Assembly (NCBI RefSeq): GCF_002088975.1
Contig: NZ_NCST01000103.1
Span: forward strand, 1-64,000
Direction: 5' to 3'
From: Henriciella aquimarina
GTDB taxonomy: Bacteria > Pseudomonadota > Alphaproteobacteria > Caulobacterales > Hyphomonadaceae
Length of the DNA: 64,000 nucleotides
Part shown: one piece after another, positions 7,848 through 16,081 of the stretch
How positions within the stretch are numbered: position 1 is the first letter of the stretch
Layout: the number at the start of each line of letters is the position of its first letter
The notes under the pieces: model-generated
What the model was told of the DNA's origin: nothing
The model's database searches: none
Seen by the model: only the letters and a program-made list of their open reading frames with translations
Position numbers and translations under genes: made by a program

Positions 7848-9059
7848 TCAGCGATCGCTTCGAGGCGACGCGGCCAGCAAAGCGCACTCGACCGCGTCAC
7901 CATCTGCACGGCTGGTCGCATGCGGTTCTCTCCGAATAAGGCAGTTGGCCTCCAGGAAGGGATGAAGCAGGGCAGTATCCTGCTGCGTCAGCGCACGAAC
8001 CGATCTGCCGTTCAGATGCTGGGTCAGGCGCGCCCGGATATAGGTCTCCCGGCCTCCATTCGGCGGGAGATCGTGTTCAAGTTTTGCTTTCAGCCGTAGA
8101 CTTTCTCCTGCATATGCCGGCAGGTGCGGCGCAAGAAACAGATGGGCGCAGACATAGGCTGTGGCCGGGTTGCCGGGCAGGCCGAGAACCGGGATGTCGT
8201 TCAGCATGGCATGCCATGTCGGTTTTCCGGGCTTCACGTCCACTTTTTCGAAAACCATCCTGGCGCCGGCCCGGTTGAAGGCTGTGCGCATGAGGTCGTG
8301 ATCGCCAACAGACGCCCCCCCGATTGCAATGATCATGTCGCAGCCGCGACCATGGTCGATGCGTGCAGCGATCCCCTCGAGCGAATCCGGCGCAAGGCCA
8401 AGATCGACCGGCTCGCCGCCCCAGAGACTCACAAGCGAGGAGATGGCTGTGGTATTGGAGTTCGCGATCTCGCCAGGCCGAAGCGCGCTGCCTGGGACTT
8501 TCAACTCATTTCCGCTTGCAAGGAGGCCAATCTTCGGGCGCCTGACCACCACGAGCTCTGCATGATTGGCAGCTGCCGCCAGCGCAAGCTCGGCCGGGCC
8601 CAGGCTGGTGCCACTGGGTAGAAGGGGATCGCCAAGACTGAAATCGAGGCCCTTTCGGCGAACGTGCCGGGCGCCTTGTTGGGCTGTCATCACCCGGACC
8701 ATGTCTCCATCACGTTCCGCGTCTTCCTGCACCAGAATGTGGTCAGCTCCCGGTGGTAGTGCCCCGCCGGTAAAGATACGTACAGCCTGCATCTTCCCTA
8801 ATGCCTGATCGAACGAGCGTCCGGCCGGCGCTTCACCGAGCACGATCAGGTCCGCCCCCGCATGGCGGACATCTTCCAGTCGAACCGCATATCCGTCCAT
8901 CGCCGAAACGTCGGCAGGCGGGAGCGTTGCGCGGGCCGTTATCGGCTCCCGGAGGATCCGTCCGAGGCAGGCCGCAAGGGGCAGGCGCTCTCCGTCTGGC
9001 GAGGAATGGGAACGGGCAAGCTGTTCCAGGGCATCACTGACACTGACCGGTTCAGGCAT
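7848..9059 (-). CDS. moeA: Molybdopterin molybdenumtransferase MoeA
   Basis: MoeA inserts molybdate into adenylylated molybdopterin to make the molybdenum cofactor. The 403-residue protein has the family's markers: DVSAMDGYAVR near residue 58, the GGALPPGADHILVQEDAE segment, a GNEL box, the P-loop-like segment IAIGGASVGDHD, and KPGKPTWHA with LGLPGNPATAYV. The start is ATG 9059, with AGGGAG immediately upstream. It faces away from mobA across a 101-base promoter region. Next to a nitrate reductase gene it probably supplies cofactor for that enzyme. Confidence 0.93.
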   Translation of the reverse strand: MPEPVSVSDALEQLARSHSSPDGERLPLAACLGRILREPITARATLPPADVSAMDGYAVRLEDVRHAGADLIVLGEAPAGRSFDQALGKMQAVRIFTGGALPPGADHILVQEDAERDGDMVRVMTAQQGARHVRRKGLDFSLGDPLLPSGTSLGPAELALAAAANHAELVVVRRPKIGLLASGNELKVPGSALRPGEIANSNTTAISSLVSLWGGEPVDLGLAPDSLEGIAARIDHGRGCDMIIAIGGASVGDHDLMRTAFNRAGARMVFEKVDVKPGKPTWHAMLNDIPVLGLPGNPATAYVCAHLFLAPHLPAYAGESLRLKAKLEHDLPPNGGRETYIRARLTQHLNGRSVRALTQQDTALLHPFLEANCLIRREPHATSRADGDAVECALLAASPRSDR

Positions 9060-9160
9060 AATCTCCCTACGTAACACAAACGGTGGGCTTTTCGCGTGAC
9101 GGCAATGGTTGCTCCTGACGATGCCAGGCGTAGTGTTGTGGCAATACAGGAGAGACTGGG

Positions 9161-9763
9161 TTGGCCGGCAAACACAAATGCGTAATCCTTGCAGGTGGGA
9201 CCTCGCGACGGTTCGGGGCACAGGACAAGGCGCTCGCGAAGCTTGGCGGGCGAGCACTGATCGCCCATGTGATCGAGCGTATCTCCGAAGATGGCACGGA
9301 CCTCGCGGTAAATACGTCCGATAAAGGGGGGTATGCGAATTTCGGCCTTCCCCTTCTGGCCGACATCGTCCCCGGTCGGCTCGGGCCTTTGGCAGGCGTT
9401 CTGACTGCGATGCGCTGGGCTGGCGAGCAGGGTGCCGAGACTGTCTTCACGCTGCCGGCCGATATGCCATTCCTGCCTGCAAATCTGCTCGCGACACTCG
9501 ACGCGGCGGAGGCGCCGGTCGTAATGGCCGAATCTGGGGGACAGACACACCATCTCTGTGCCCGATGGACCTGTTCGCTGGCGGATGATCTGGAACACGC
9601 GCTCCTCGAGGAAGGTGTCCGTGCCGTCTGGGCATACGCCCAACGACATGCGGCCGTGACGGCCGAGTTTTCACGGCGCGATGGCGTCGATCCCTTCTTT
9701 AACGTCAACAGTATCGCGGACCTGGCGGACGCACGGTCATTCCTGGACCGCCTGCAGGAATAG
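9161..9763 (+). CDS. mobA: Molybdenum cofactor guanylyltransferase MobA
   Basis: MobA attaches GMP to molybdenum cofactor, giving the bis-MGD form used by DMSO-reductase-family enzymes such as NasA. The 200-residue protein has the nucleotide-binding start CVILAGGTSRRFGAQDKALA and the metal site TLPADMPFLP. The start is TTG 9161, selected because AGGAGA lies 7 bases upstream and no earlier start keeps the family length. It is convergent with nasS, with only 4 bases between stops. Together with moeA it makes the nitrate reductase block partly self-sufficient in cofactor finishing. Confidence 0.9.
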   Translation: MAGKHKCVILAGGTSRRFGAQDKALAKLGGRALIAHVIERISEDGTDLAVNTSDKGGYANFGLPLLADIVPGRLGPLAGVLTAMRWAGEQGAETVFTLPADMPFLPANLLATLDAAEAPVVMAESGGQTHHLCARWTCSLADDLEHALLEEGVRAVWAYAQRHAAVTAEFSRRDGVDPFFNVNSIADLADARSFLDRLQE

Positions 9764-9767
9764 GACG

Positions 9768-11003
9768 TCATTCGCTGAACAGCTCGTCTGTCTTCAGGCG
9801 GATGGAATGCCGGAAGAATTGTTCAAGATAGCGGTCGGGCAGGGCCGGATTGAACGGTTTTCCGTCCATGATGTGATCGGCTGGAAGGGTGATTTGGGTC
9901 TTGCCATTCATCAGCTTGCGTGGCTGTTTGCTTCCCCCTTCAATGACGGAGTCGATGGCCGGGGACGGAATATGTTCAAGCAAGGCCGCATGACGGTAGA
10001 TATCTGTCCGGAAGGCGCGTTCAACAGCGCCTTCAATGCCGACCGGTTCGGTCAATTGGCCCCACCTGACCATCTGAAGGGCTGTCCATATAGCCTTCGA
10101 AAGCCACGGAAAGGTCGCGAAGGTCGGATCGTATAAGGAGCACCATTCCGGGCCCTCCGAACCGGTTAGCGAAGGCGCAATATGGCTGGTGCCGATGCCG
10201 ATATATTGTTCTTCTGATAGGAGTTGCGCAGCCGCACGCCGGCCATCTTCCGTCATCAGGCGCTGATTGGCGCGCAACAGGGCCCGTATCAGGAGGAGGT
10301 GCGTTTCCGCATTTTCCTCCATCCAGGTGGCTTTCACGCCGAGAACCTTCTCCGGTGCTGCAGGCCAGATGTCAGCCCCGGCAACGATCCTGTGGCCGAT
10401 GCCTGTATGCTGAGCCAGGGTGTTCCAGGGTTCACCGACACAAAAGCCGTCAATGCTATCGGCCTCGCAGAGGCGCACCATGTCGGGGGGGGGCACGACG
10501 ATCAGGCGCACGTCGCGGTCAGGATGGAGCCCGGCTGCGCCGAGCCAGTAGCGCAACAGATAATTGTGACTGGAGAACGGATACACCATTGCAAGGGTGA
10601 GCGGTGGCTGGCCCTTTTCAAGCCGGTCCAGGGCAACGTAACGCAACGCATCCGCGCTGACCGGGTGGCCTTCGAATGCATCCGGACCGTGCGCCTGCAT
10701 GGCCTTGAAGAGCGCGTTTGAAACCGTGATGCCATTGCCATTCAGATTGAAGGCGAAGGCGGTGGCCAGCGGACCGGGCATGGGCGACAGCCCAAGCGCC
10801 GAAGCCACCACCATGGGCGAGAGCAGGTGGGCCGCGTCGAGACCGCCGACGGCAAGCTTGTCGCGTATGCGTGCCCAGGAATGTTCGCGGCTCAGCGTGA
10901 CCTCGAGCCCGAGCGCCTCGAACAGGCCCTCATGCTTGGCAATGATCAGCGGCGCAGCATCGCTGAGCGGGATAAATCCGATACGAACAGTCCGTGAGGC
11001 CAT
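9768..11003 (-). CDS. nasS: NasS-type nitrate sensor (NrtA/CmpA-like binding protein, cytoplasmic)
   Basis: The 411-residue protein belongs to the NrtA/CmpA periplasmic-binding fold (VRIGFIPLSDAAPLIIAK at the start; FCVGEPWN in the middle). It has no signal peptide or lipobox, so it should be cytoplasmic. The next gene upstream is nasT. In Azotobacter and Paracoccus, NasS holds the antiterminator NasT until nitrate or nitrite binds NasS. The same role is inferred from architecture and pairing. A 3-base gap from nasT implies coupling. An alternative, a transporter-binding protein, is unlikely because no permease or ATPase gene is nearby. Confidence 0.88.
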   Translation of the reverse strand: MASRTVRIGFIPLSDAAPLIIAKHEGLFEALGLEVTLSREHSWARIRDKLAVGGLDAAHLLSPMVVASALGLSPMPGPLATAFAFNLNGNGITVSNALFKAMQAHGPDAFEGHPVSADALRYVALDRLEKGQPPLTLAMVYPFSSHNYLLRYWLGAAGLHPDRDVRLIVVPPPDMVRLCEADSIDGFCVGEPWNTLAQHTGIGHRIVAGADIWPAAPEKVLGVKATWMEENAETHLLLIRALLRANQRLMTEDGRRAAAQLLSEEQYIGIGTSHIAPSLTGSEGPEWCSLYDPTFATFPWLSKAIWTALQMVRWGQLTEPVGIEGAVERAFRTDIYRHAALLEHIPSPAIDSVIEGGSKQPRKLMNGKTQITLPADHIMDGKPFNPALPDRYLEQFFRHSIRLKTDELFSE

Positions 11004-11006
11004 GGA

Positions 11007-11609
11007 TTATACCTTCCCCAACAGGTCCGCCATGGAGATGATCTCCTCGGCGACCAGTTTGAGCGGCTTTCCGGATATCATCGAAGATTCGCGCATGGCA
11101 TCATAGGCGGCTTTCTCGGTCATCTCCCGCTTGTCCATGAGGATTCCCTTGGCACGCTCGACCAGCTTGCGGGTCTCGAGATCGTCCTTTGATTTCTTGA
11201 GTTCCTTCCAGAGCCCGTCGACCATGCGGAAGCGTTCGATCGCGATCTCGATGACGGGCAGCACTCGCGACTGTGACAGGCCGTCGACGATATAGGCGCT
11301 GACGCCAGCCCGGACGGCCTCCTTGGCCAGTGAGCCATCGCCATTCTCGACGAACATGACGATAGGTTTCGGGTTTTCCCGGGCGACTGTGCGCAGGTTC
11401 TCGATCGTGTCACGGTCTGGGGACTCACAGTCGATGATGATCACGTCCGGCTGGAGTTCGTTGATCTTGTCGAGCAGACCGACCGAATGCAGCTCCTCGG
11501 CGCGGCGGACCACAGCACGGTCATGCAGACCTGCCTGAACAACGGCGGCCCTCGTCGGGTCGCTGTCGATCAGCAGAACGATAAGAGGGGTGTCCGGTGT
11601 TTCGCTCAC
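11007..11609 (-). CDS. nasT: NasT-type ANTAR antiterminator (response-regulator-like)
   Basis: The 200-residue protein has an N-terminal receiver-like domain (PLIVLLIDSDPTRAAVV; DVIIIDCESPDRD) and a C-terminal ANTAR RNA-binding domain from about residue 140 (LVERAKGILMDKREMTEKAA, then LKLVAEEII). ANTAR proteins bind two-hairpin RNA leaders and block terminators. Beside nasS and downstream of cysG it fits NasT, which switches on nitrate assimilation genes. Candidate targets are seen upstream of narK (23444-23489) and nirB (18622-18661). The gene sits 9 bases after cysG and is probably in the same operon. Confidence 0.92.
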   Translation of the reverse strand: MSETPDTPLIVLLIDSDPTRAAVVQAGLHDRAVVRRAEELHSVGLLDKINELQPDVIIIDCESPDRDTIENLRTVARENPKPIVMFVENGDGSLAKEAVRAGVSAYIVDGLSQSRVLPVIEIAIERFRMVDGLWKELKKSKDDLETRKLVERAKGILMDKREMTEKAAYDAMRESSMISGKPLKLVAEEIISMADLLGKV

Positions 11610-11618
11610 GCCTGGATG

Positions 11619-13109
11619 TTAGGATTGTTGCGCCGCAACATCAAAGGGCATTTTCGGATCTCCTGCCTGACAGGTAACTGGAAAGACGGCATTGCGTGTA
11701 ATTTGGGCAACGCTTGACGCAGACATGCCGGCAAAGGTCCTTCCGATTCCGAGAAGAACAGGACCATCGACTCTTATTTCGGTTGAGGTCAGCGCTCCGA
11801 GTGTGGTCTTGTCGCGTTCTTCTCCCGGCCCGGAGACGGCTCTCATGATGACAACGGGGGTTTGGGCCTCAAGCCCTTCTGCAATGAGCTTGTCGGCTAA
11901 GGCATTGGCTGTGCGCCCACCCATATAGACTATAAGCGTAGTGGCTGGATCAGCGCAGGCGCGCCAGTCGAGTTCGGGCAGCCGGCCATCGCGACTGTGC
12001 GCGGTGATGAATTTCACGCCCTGGGCACAGTCGCGGTGGGTGAGTGGCACGCCGAGTGAGGCGGCCGCGGCAAATGCAGCCGTCACGCCGGGCACGGTAT
12101 CGACCGGAACCCCGGCAGCTTTCAGGACCTCGATCTCCTCGCCGGCCCGCCCGAAGATCATCGGATCGCCGGATTTGAGGCGGACCACCCGCTTGCCCTG
12201 TCTGGCCAGCCCGATCATCAGTGCATTGATGTCCTCCTGGCGGCACGACGCGCGGTGGCCGCGCTTGCCGACAAGCATCCGCTTCGCTTCGCGGCGGGCA
12301 AGGTTGAGCACATCCTCCGAGACCAGTGCATCGAACAGGATGATGTCGGCGGCCTGCATGGCGCGTACGGCGCGCATGGTCAGCAGGTCGGAGGCACCGG
12401 GCCCCGCGCCAACAAGCGTGACATGGCCGCGGCGGTCTCTCGTGCCCGCTGCGGGCTGCTTCAAAACGTGCTCGGCTTCCTCGGGGGCGCGGGTCAGGGC
12501 CGCCTCGGCGAAGCGGCGCCAGAATGCCTTTCTCTGCGCGGCGTCGGGAAGAAGGCTTTTGATCTTCGCGCGTGCGGCCTTCGCCTTGCCCGCCCATGCC
12601 GAGAGCGTCTCGGGCAGAAGGGTCTCGATGCGGGTGCGGATCGCCTGGGCAAGGGCGGGCGCCGCACCTGCCGTCGAGATGGAGATGACAACGGGGGAGC
12701 GGTTGACGATGGAGCCGAACTGAAAATCGCAGAGCGCCTTCCGGTCTACGACATTGACCGGCACACCGGCGGCTCGGGCGCTTGCGGCGAAAGTCTCGTC
12801 TTGGCCGGCTGCGTCGAAGGCGCCGATGGCCAAGGTCTTTCCGTTGAAGTCTTCCGGTGTCCAATCACGTTCTAGATGGGTGATGCGATCTGCATGCTCG
12901 GCGAGGACGGCTGAAAGCTCCGGGTCAGGCGCGGTACAGGTGACGATAACGTGTGCCCCCGTTGCGCCGAGCAATTCGGCCTTCCAGCCCGCTCCGTCTC
13001 CGTTCCCAGCCACCAGGACGGTCTTGCCGGCGAGATCATAGAAAACTGGCAGGACAGAGAGGTCCTCGATGGCATTCGGGCGGCGGGGTTCAGGCGTCAG
13101 CGTTTTCAT
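11619..13109 (-). CDS. cysG: Siroheme synthase CysG (SUMT fused to dehydrogenase/ferrochelatase)
   Basis: CysG makes siroheme, the prosthetic group of NirB, from uroporphyrinogen III. The N-terminal half (about 1-220) is the precorrin-2 dehydrogenase/ferrochelatase domain, with the NAD-binding strand LPVFYDLAGKTVLVAGNG. The C-terminal half is the methyltransferase, with VTLVGAGPGASDLLT near 232, VVRLKSGDPMIFGRAGEE and TVPGVTAAFAAAA. At 496 residues it is slightly longer than E. coli CysG and has ~20 extra residues at the C-terminus. Its start overlaps the end of nasA by 20 bases, so it is translationally coupled in the nitrate operon. Confidence 0.92.
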   Translation of the reverse strand: MKTLTPEPRRPNAIEDLSVLPVFYDLAGKTVLVAGNGDGAGWKAELLGATGAHVIVTCTAPDPELSAVLAEHADRITHLERDWTPEDFNGKTLAIGAFDAAGQDETFAASARAAGVPVNVVDRKALCDFQFGSIVNRSPVVISISTAGAAPALAQAIRTRIETLLPETLSAWAGKAKAARAKIKSLLPDAAQRKAFWRRFAEAALTRAPEEAEHVLKQPAAGTRDRRGHVTLVGAGPGASDLLTMRAVRAMQAADIILFDALVSEDVLNLARREAKRMLVGKRGHRASCRQEDINALMIGLARQGKRVVRLKSGDPMIFGRAGEEIEVLKAAGVPVDTVPGVTAAFAAAASLGVPLTHRDCAQGVKFITAHSRDGRLPELDWRACADPATTLIVYMGGRTANALADKLIAEGLEAQTPVVIMRAVSGPGEERDKTTLGALTSTEIRVDGPVLLGIGRTFAGMSASSVAQITRNAVFPVTCQAGDPKMPFDVAAQQS

Positions 13110-15741
13110 TCCGGGCCTCCATGAGCTTGCGGATATCGGGACGGCAGCTGCCGCAATTCGTGCCGGCGCCCGTGCAGGTACCGATCATGTTGAGGGTCGT
13201 GGCCCCGTCCCTGATGGCGTCGATAAGCGTGTTGCGTCCGACGCCCAGACAGGAACAGACGATGGGGCCAGGATCGGCCGCGCCCTCGCCGGGGAAACCG
13301 GCGAGAATGGCGGTGCGCTCAGGGCCGGTAATGATGTGGCCGAGCTGGGCTGTCAGCCAGTCGCGGGCTGCAGCAACGGGCCGTGAGCTGGCGATCAGAA
13401 TGCCGGTCAGGCGGCCGCGCTCGAACAGGGCAGCGCGATAGGTGCCCGGTCCGGCGACGCCTTCGACCAGCTCGCCGTCATGCTGACTGGCGAAGAGTTC
13501 CCGGGCGAAACCGGCCCAATCGTCAGGCATCTCACTCCCGGCCAGCTCCATACGGTTCCCGGAGAGCGCCGTGCTTCGGGCCCAATATGCGATTTCCGGC
13601 GACGTGAGGCTGAGACCGGCTGCGAAACCGTACCAGGCTGGCGCCAGCGGTGCGGCTTTTACCCTCGATGATTTCAGGGCCGGCTGGCCGGAGACCGGAT
13701 CCGGGGACGGGGTGACCAGGCTGTCGACCCGCGCCGCATTGGCTTTGAGGCCCGTCCAGTGCATCGGTACGAAGACGGTGCCTTTCTGCTGTTCATCCGT
13801 GATGAGGGCCCGTACCGCGATACGGCCCTTGCGGTTTGAGAGAGTCAGGAGTTCGGCATCCGTGATCCCGATGGATGCCGCGTCAGCGGCGTGGATCTCA
13901 GCGAAGGGTTCGCCGATATGCTGGTTGAGGCGCGCGGCGCGGCCGGTGCGCGTCATCGTGTGCCACTGGTCGCGGATCCGGCCGGTATTCAGGATGAGGG
14001 GCAGCGGCTTGGCGGCGGGCTTCGGCGAGAGCGCCGGGGCGACGAAATTCGCCCGGCGGTCTTCCGTGAAGAACTGGCCGTCTTCAAAGAACCGTTCAAT
14101 TTGCCCGCCATCCTTGCGCACAGGCCAGCGAATGGGGGCAAGCGCGTCATAGGCGCTATCGGAAAGGTCGCTCAGCCCTCCGAGGTCGAGATCGCGCGTC
14201 CCCTCATTCTCGAACGCGGTCATCGCGGCATATTCGCGGAAGATATCGGCCGGATTGCCATAGGCAAACCATTTCCCGTAACCGAGTCTGCGGGCGAGGC
14301 CGCTAAGGGCTTGCCAGTCATGGCGGGCAAGGCCGGGCGGTGGGAGGAAGGCGCGCTGGCGCGAGATACGGCGCTCGGAATTGGTGACCGTCCCGTCCTT
14401 TTCGCCCCAGCCTGTCGCGGGCAGGACGATGTCGGCGCAGGCGGTCGTATCAGTATCGACAATGTCGGAGACGATGACGAGCGGGCAGGCCTTGAGTGCA
14501 GCTTTCACCCGGTCGGCATCGGGCATGGAGACCACCGGGTTGGTCGCCATGATCCAGATGGCCTTGATACGGCCATCCTCGACGGCCTCAAACAGATCCA
14601 CGGCTTTCAGGCCGGGCTTCTCGGCGATATTGGGCGCGGTCCAGAAACGTTTCACGCGATCGACCGAGGCCGGATCGAAATCCATATGACAGGCGAGCTG
14701 GTTCGAGAGCCCGCCGACCTCGCGTCCGCCCATCGCGTTCGGCTGGCCGGTCATGGAGAAGGGGCCCATGCCAGGCTTGCCGATACGGCCCGTCAGCAAA
14801 TGGGGATTGATGATCGCATTGACTTTGTCGGTGCCGTCACGCGCCTGGTTCACGCCCATGGAGAAGAGGGTGACGGTCTTTTCGGTCCACGCGAAACGGG
14901 CATAGAAGCTCTCAAGTTCAGTCGCCGGCAGACCGGTCTCCTGCGAAACGCGCGTGAGGTCGTAAGGCGCGGCCGCCTCCAGTGCGTCTTCCACCCCATT
15001 CGTGCGCGCACGGATAAAAGGCTCGTCCATGCAGTCATGACGGGCGAGATAGGTCAGCAATCCCTGAAACAGCGCAACATCGCTCCCGGGCTTGAGGGGG
15101 AGGTGCTGGTCGGCCAGCTCGCAGCTGGCGGTGCGGCGCGGGTCGATGACTACGATCTGCATGCCGGGACGCTTTTCCTTCGCCGTGGCGACACGCTGAT
15201 AGAGGATTGGATGGCACCAGGCGAGGTTCGACCCGGCGAGGATCAGAAGATCGCAGCCTTCGACATCCTCATAGGTGCCTGGCACCGTATCGGCGCCGAA
15301 GGCACGCTTGTGCCCAGCCACCGCAGACGCCATGCAGAGCCGGGAATTCGTATCGACATTGGCGCTGCCGATGAAGCCCTTCATCAGCTTGTTGGCGACG
15401 TAATAGTCTTCCGTGAGAAGTTGCCCGGACAGGTAGAAGGCAACGCTGTCGGGCCCGTGCTTTTCGATGGCTGCACGGAACCCTTCAGCGGCGCGGGCCA
15501 TGGCCGTGTCCCAGTTTGCGCGCTTGCCATCGACACGTGGAGCGAGCAGCCGGCCGTGCAGGCCGAGCGTCTCGCCAAGCGCTGAGCCTTTCGAGCAAAG
15601 CCGACCGCCATTGGACGGGTGAGCGATATCCCCGGCAACCATGGCGCTGTTATCACCGTTCGGGGTGGCGCTGACGCCGCATCCGACGCCGCAATAAGGG
15701 CACGTCGTGTTGATGGAAGGCAGACGGGTGCCATCGGGCAT
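13090..15741 (-). CDS. nasA: Assimilatory nitrate reductase catalytic subunit
   Basis: The 883-residue molybdopterin enzyme reduces nitrate to nitrite in the cytoplasm. An N-terminal [4Fe-4S] motif (CPYCGVGC at 14-21 with a further Cys in GGRLCSKGSA) precedes the bis-MGD catalytic domains (for example ADIVLPATGWGEKDGTVTNS) and the MGD-binding domain (LILNTGRIRDQWHTMTRTG). The last ~60 residues form a BFD-like [2Fe-2S] domain with CSCLGVG and CGSC, seen in many NasA proteins and acting in electron entry. No dedicated NasB flavoprotein gene is nearby, so a ferredoxin or general reductase probably feeds it. It follows nirD by 4 bases. Confidence 0.95.
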   Translation of the reverse strand: MPDGTRLPSINTTCPYCGVGCGVSATPNGDNSAMVAGDIAHPSNGGRLCSKGSALGETLGLHGRLLAPRVDGKRANWDTAMARAAEGFRAAIEKHGPDSVAFYLSGQLLTEDYYVANKLMKGFIGSANVDTNSRLCMASAVAGHKRAFGADTVPGTYEDVEGCDLLILAGSNLAWCHPILYQRVATAKEKRPGMQIVVIDPRRTASCELADQHLPLKPGSDVALFQGLLTYLARHDCMDEPFIRARTNGVEDALEAAAPYDLTRVSQETGLPATELESFYARFAWTEKTVTLFSMGVNQARDGTDKVNAIINPHLLTGRIGKPGMGPFSMTGQPNAMGGREVGGLSNQLACHMDFDPASVDRVKRFWTAPNIAEKPGLKAVDLFEAVEDGRIKAIWIMATNPVVSMPDADRVKAALKACPLVIVSDIVDTDTTACADIVLPATGWGEKDGTVTNSERRISRQRAFLPPPGLARHDWQALSGLARRLGYGKWFAYGNPADIFREYAAMTAFENEGTRDLDLGGLSDLSDSAYDALAPIRWPVRKDGGQIERFFEDGQFFTEDRRANFVAPALSPKPAAKPLPLILNTGRIRDQWHTMTRTGRAARLNQHIGEPFAEIHAADAASIGITDAELLTLSNRKGRIAVRALITDEQQKGTVFVPMHWTGLKANAARVDSLVTPSPDPVSGQPALKSSRVKAAPLAPAWYGFAAGLSLTSPEIAYWARSTALSGNRMELAGSEMPDDWAGFARELFASQHDGELVEGVAGPGTYRAALFERGRLTGILIASSRPVAAARDWLTAQLGHIITGPERTAILAGFPGEGAADPGPIVCSCLGVGRNTLIDAIRDGATTLNMIGTCTGAGTNCGSCRPDIRKLMEARNENADA

Positions 15742-15745
15742 GGTG

Positions 15746-16081
15746 CTATCTCCTGAGCTTTTTGAGATCGAGGTTGACCCGGCCGTCCAGGACCTTTGCC
15801 GGATACGTTATCGCCTGCCCCTCATCGGGGCCGCAGGCGGCGCCTGTCTTGAGGTCCAGCACGAGGCTGTGCAGTGGGCAGGTGACGGTATGGCCGTGCA
15901 CGATGCCCTGGCTGAGCGGGCCATCCATGTGCGGGCAGCGGTCATCCAGCGCATAGACCTCGTCGCTCGCGGTACGAAACACGGCGATGCATCCGGCTTC
16001 GGTCTTCAGGATTCGCGATCCGCGTGCGGGAATATCGTCGAGGCTGCAGACCTCGACCCAGAAGGTTTCCGGTCCACTCAT
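15746..16081 (-). CDS. nirD: Nitrite reductase small subunit NirD (Rieske-like)
   Basis: The 111-residue protein starts at ATG 16081 (MSGPETFWVEVCSLDD) and overlaps the nirB stop as ATGA. It has the NirD Rieske-type fold: CPHMDGPLSQG and CPLHSLVLDLKTG place two Cys/His pairs. NirD is required with NirB for assimilatory NADH nitrite reductase activity. Many NirD proteins lack the iron ligands, but here both CxH pairs are present, so a [2Fe-2S] cluster is plausible. A longer upstream open frame exists but only reads through nirB. Confidence 0.93.
   Translation of the reverse strand: MSGPETFWVEVCSLDDIPARGSRILKTEAGCIAVFRTASDEVYALDDRCPHMDGPLSQGIVHGHTVTCPLHSLVLDLKTGAACGPDEGQAITYPAKVLDGRVNLDLKKLRR

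Noticed and set aside
7571-7921. 116-codon minus-strand frame overlapping the end of moeA
   Set aside because: It overlaps moeA in another frame, lacks a ribosome site and shows no family pattern.
13891-15585. 564-codon open frame on the plus strand
   Set aside because: It is antisense to nasA, whose frame is diagnostic; the Arg/Gly-rich translation has no family features.
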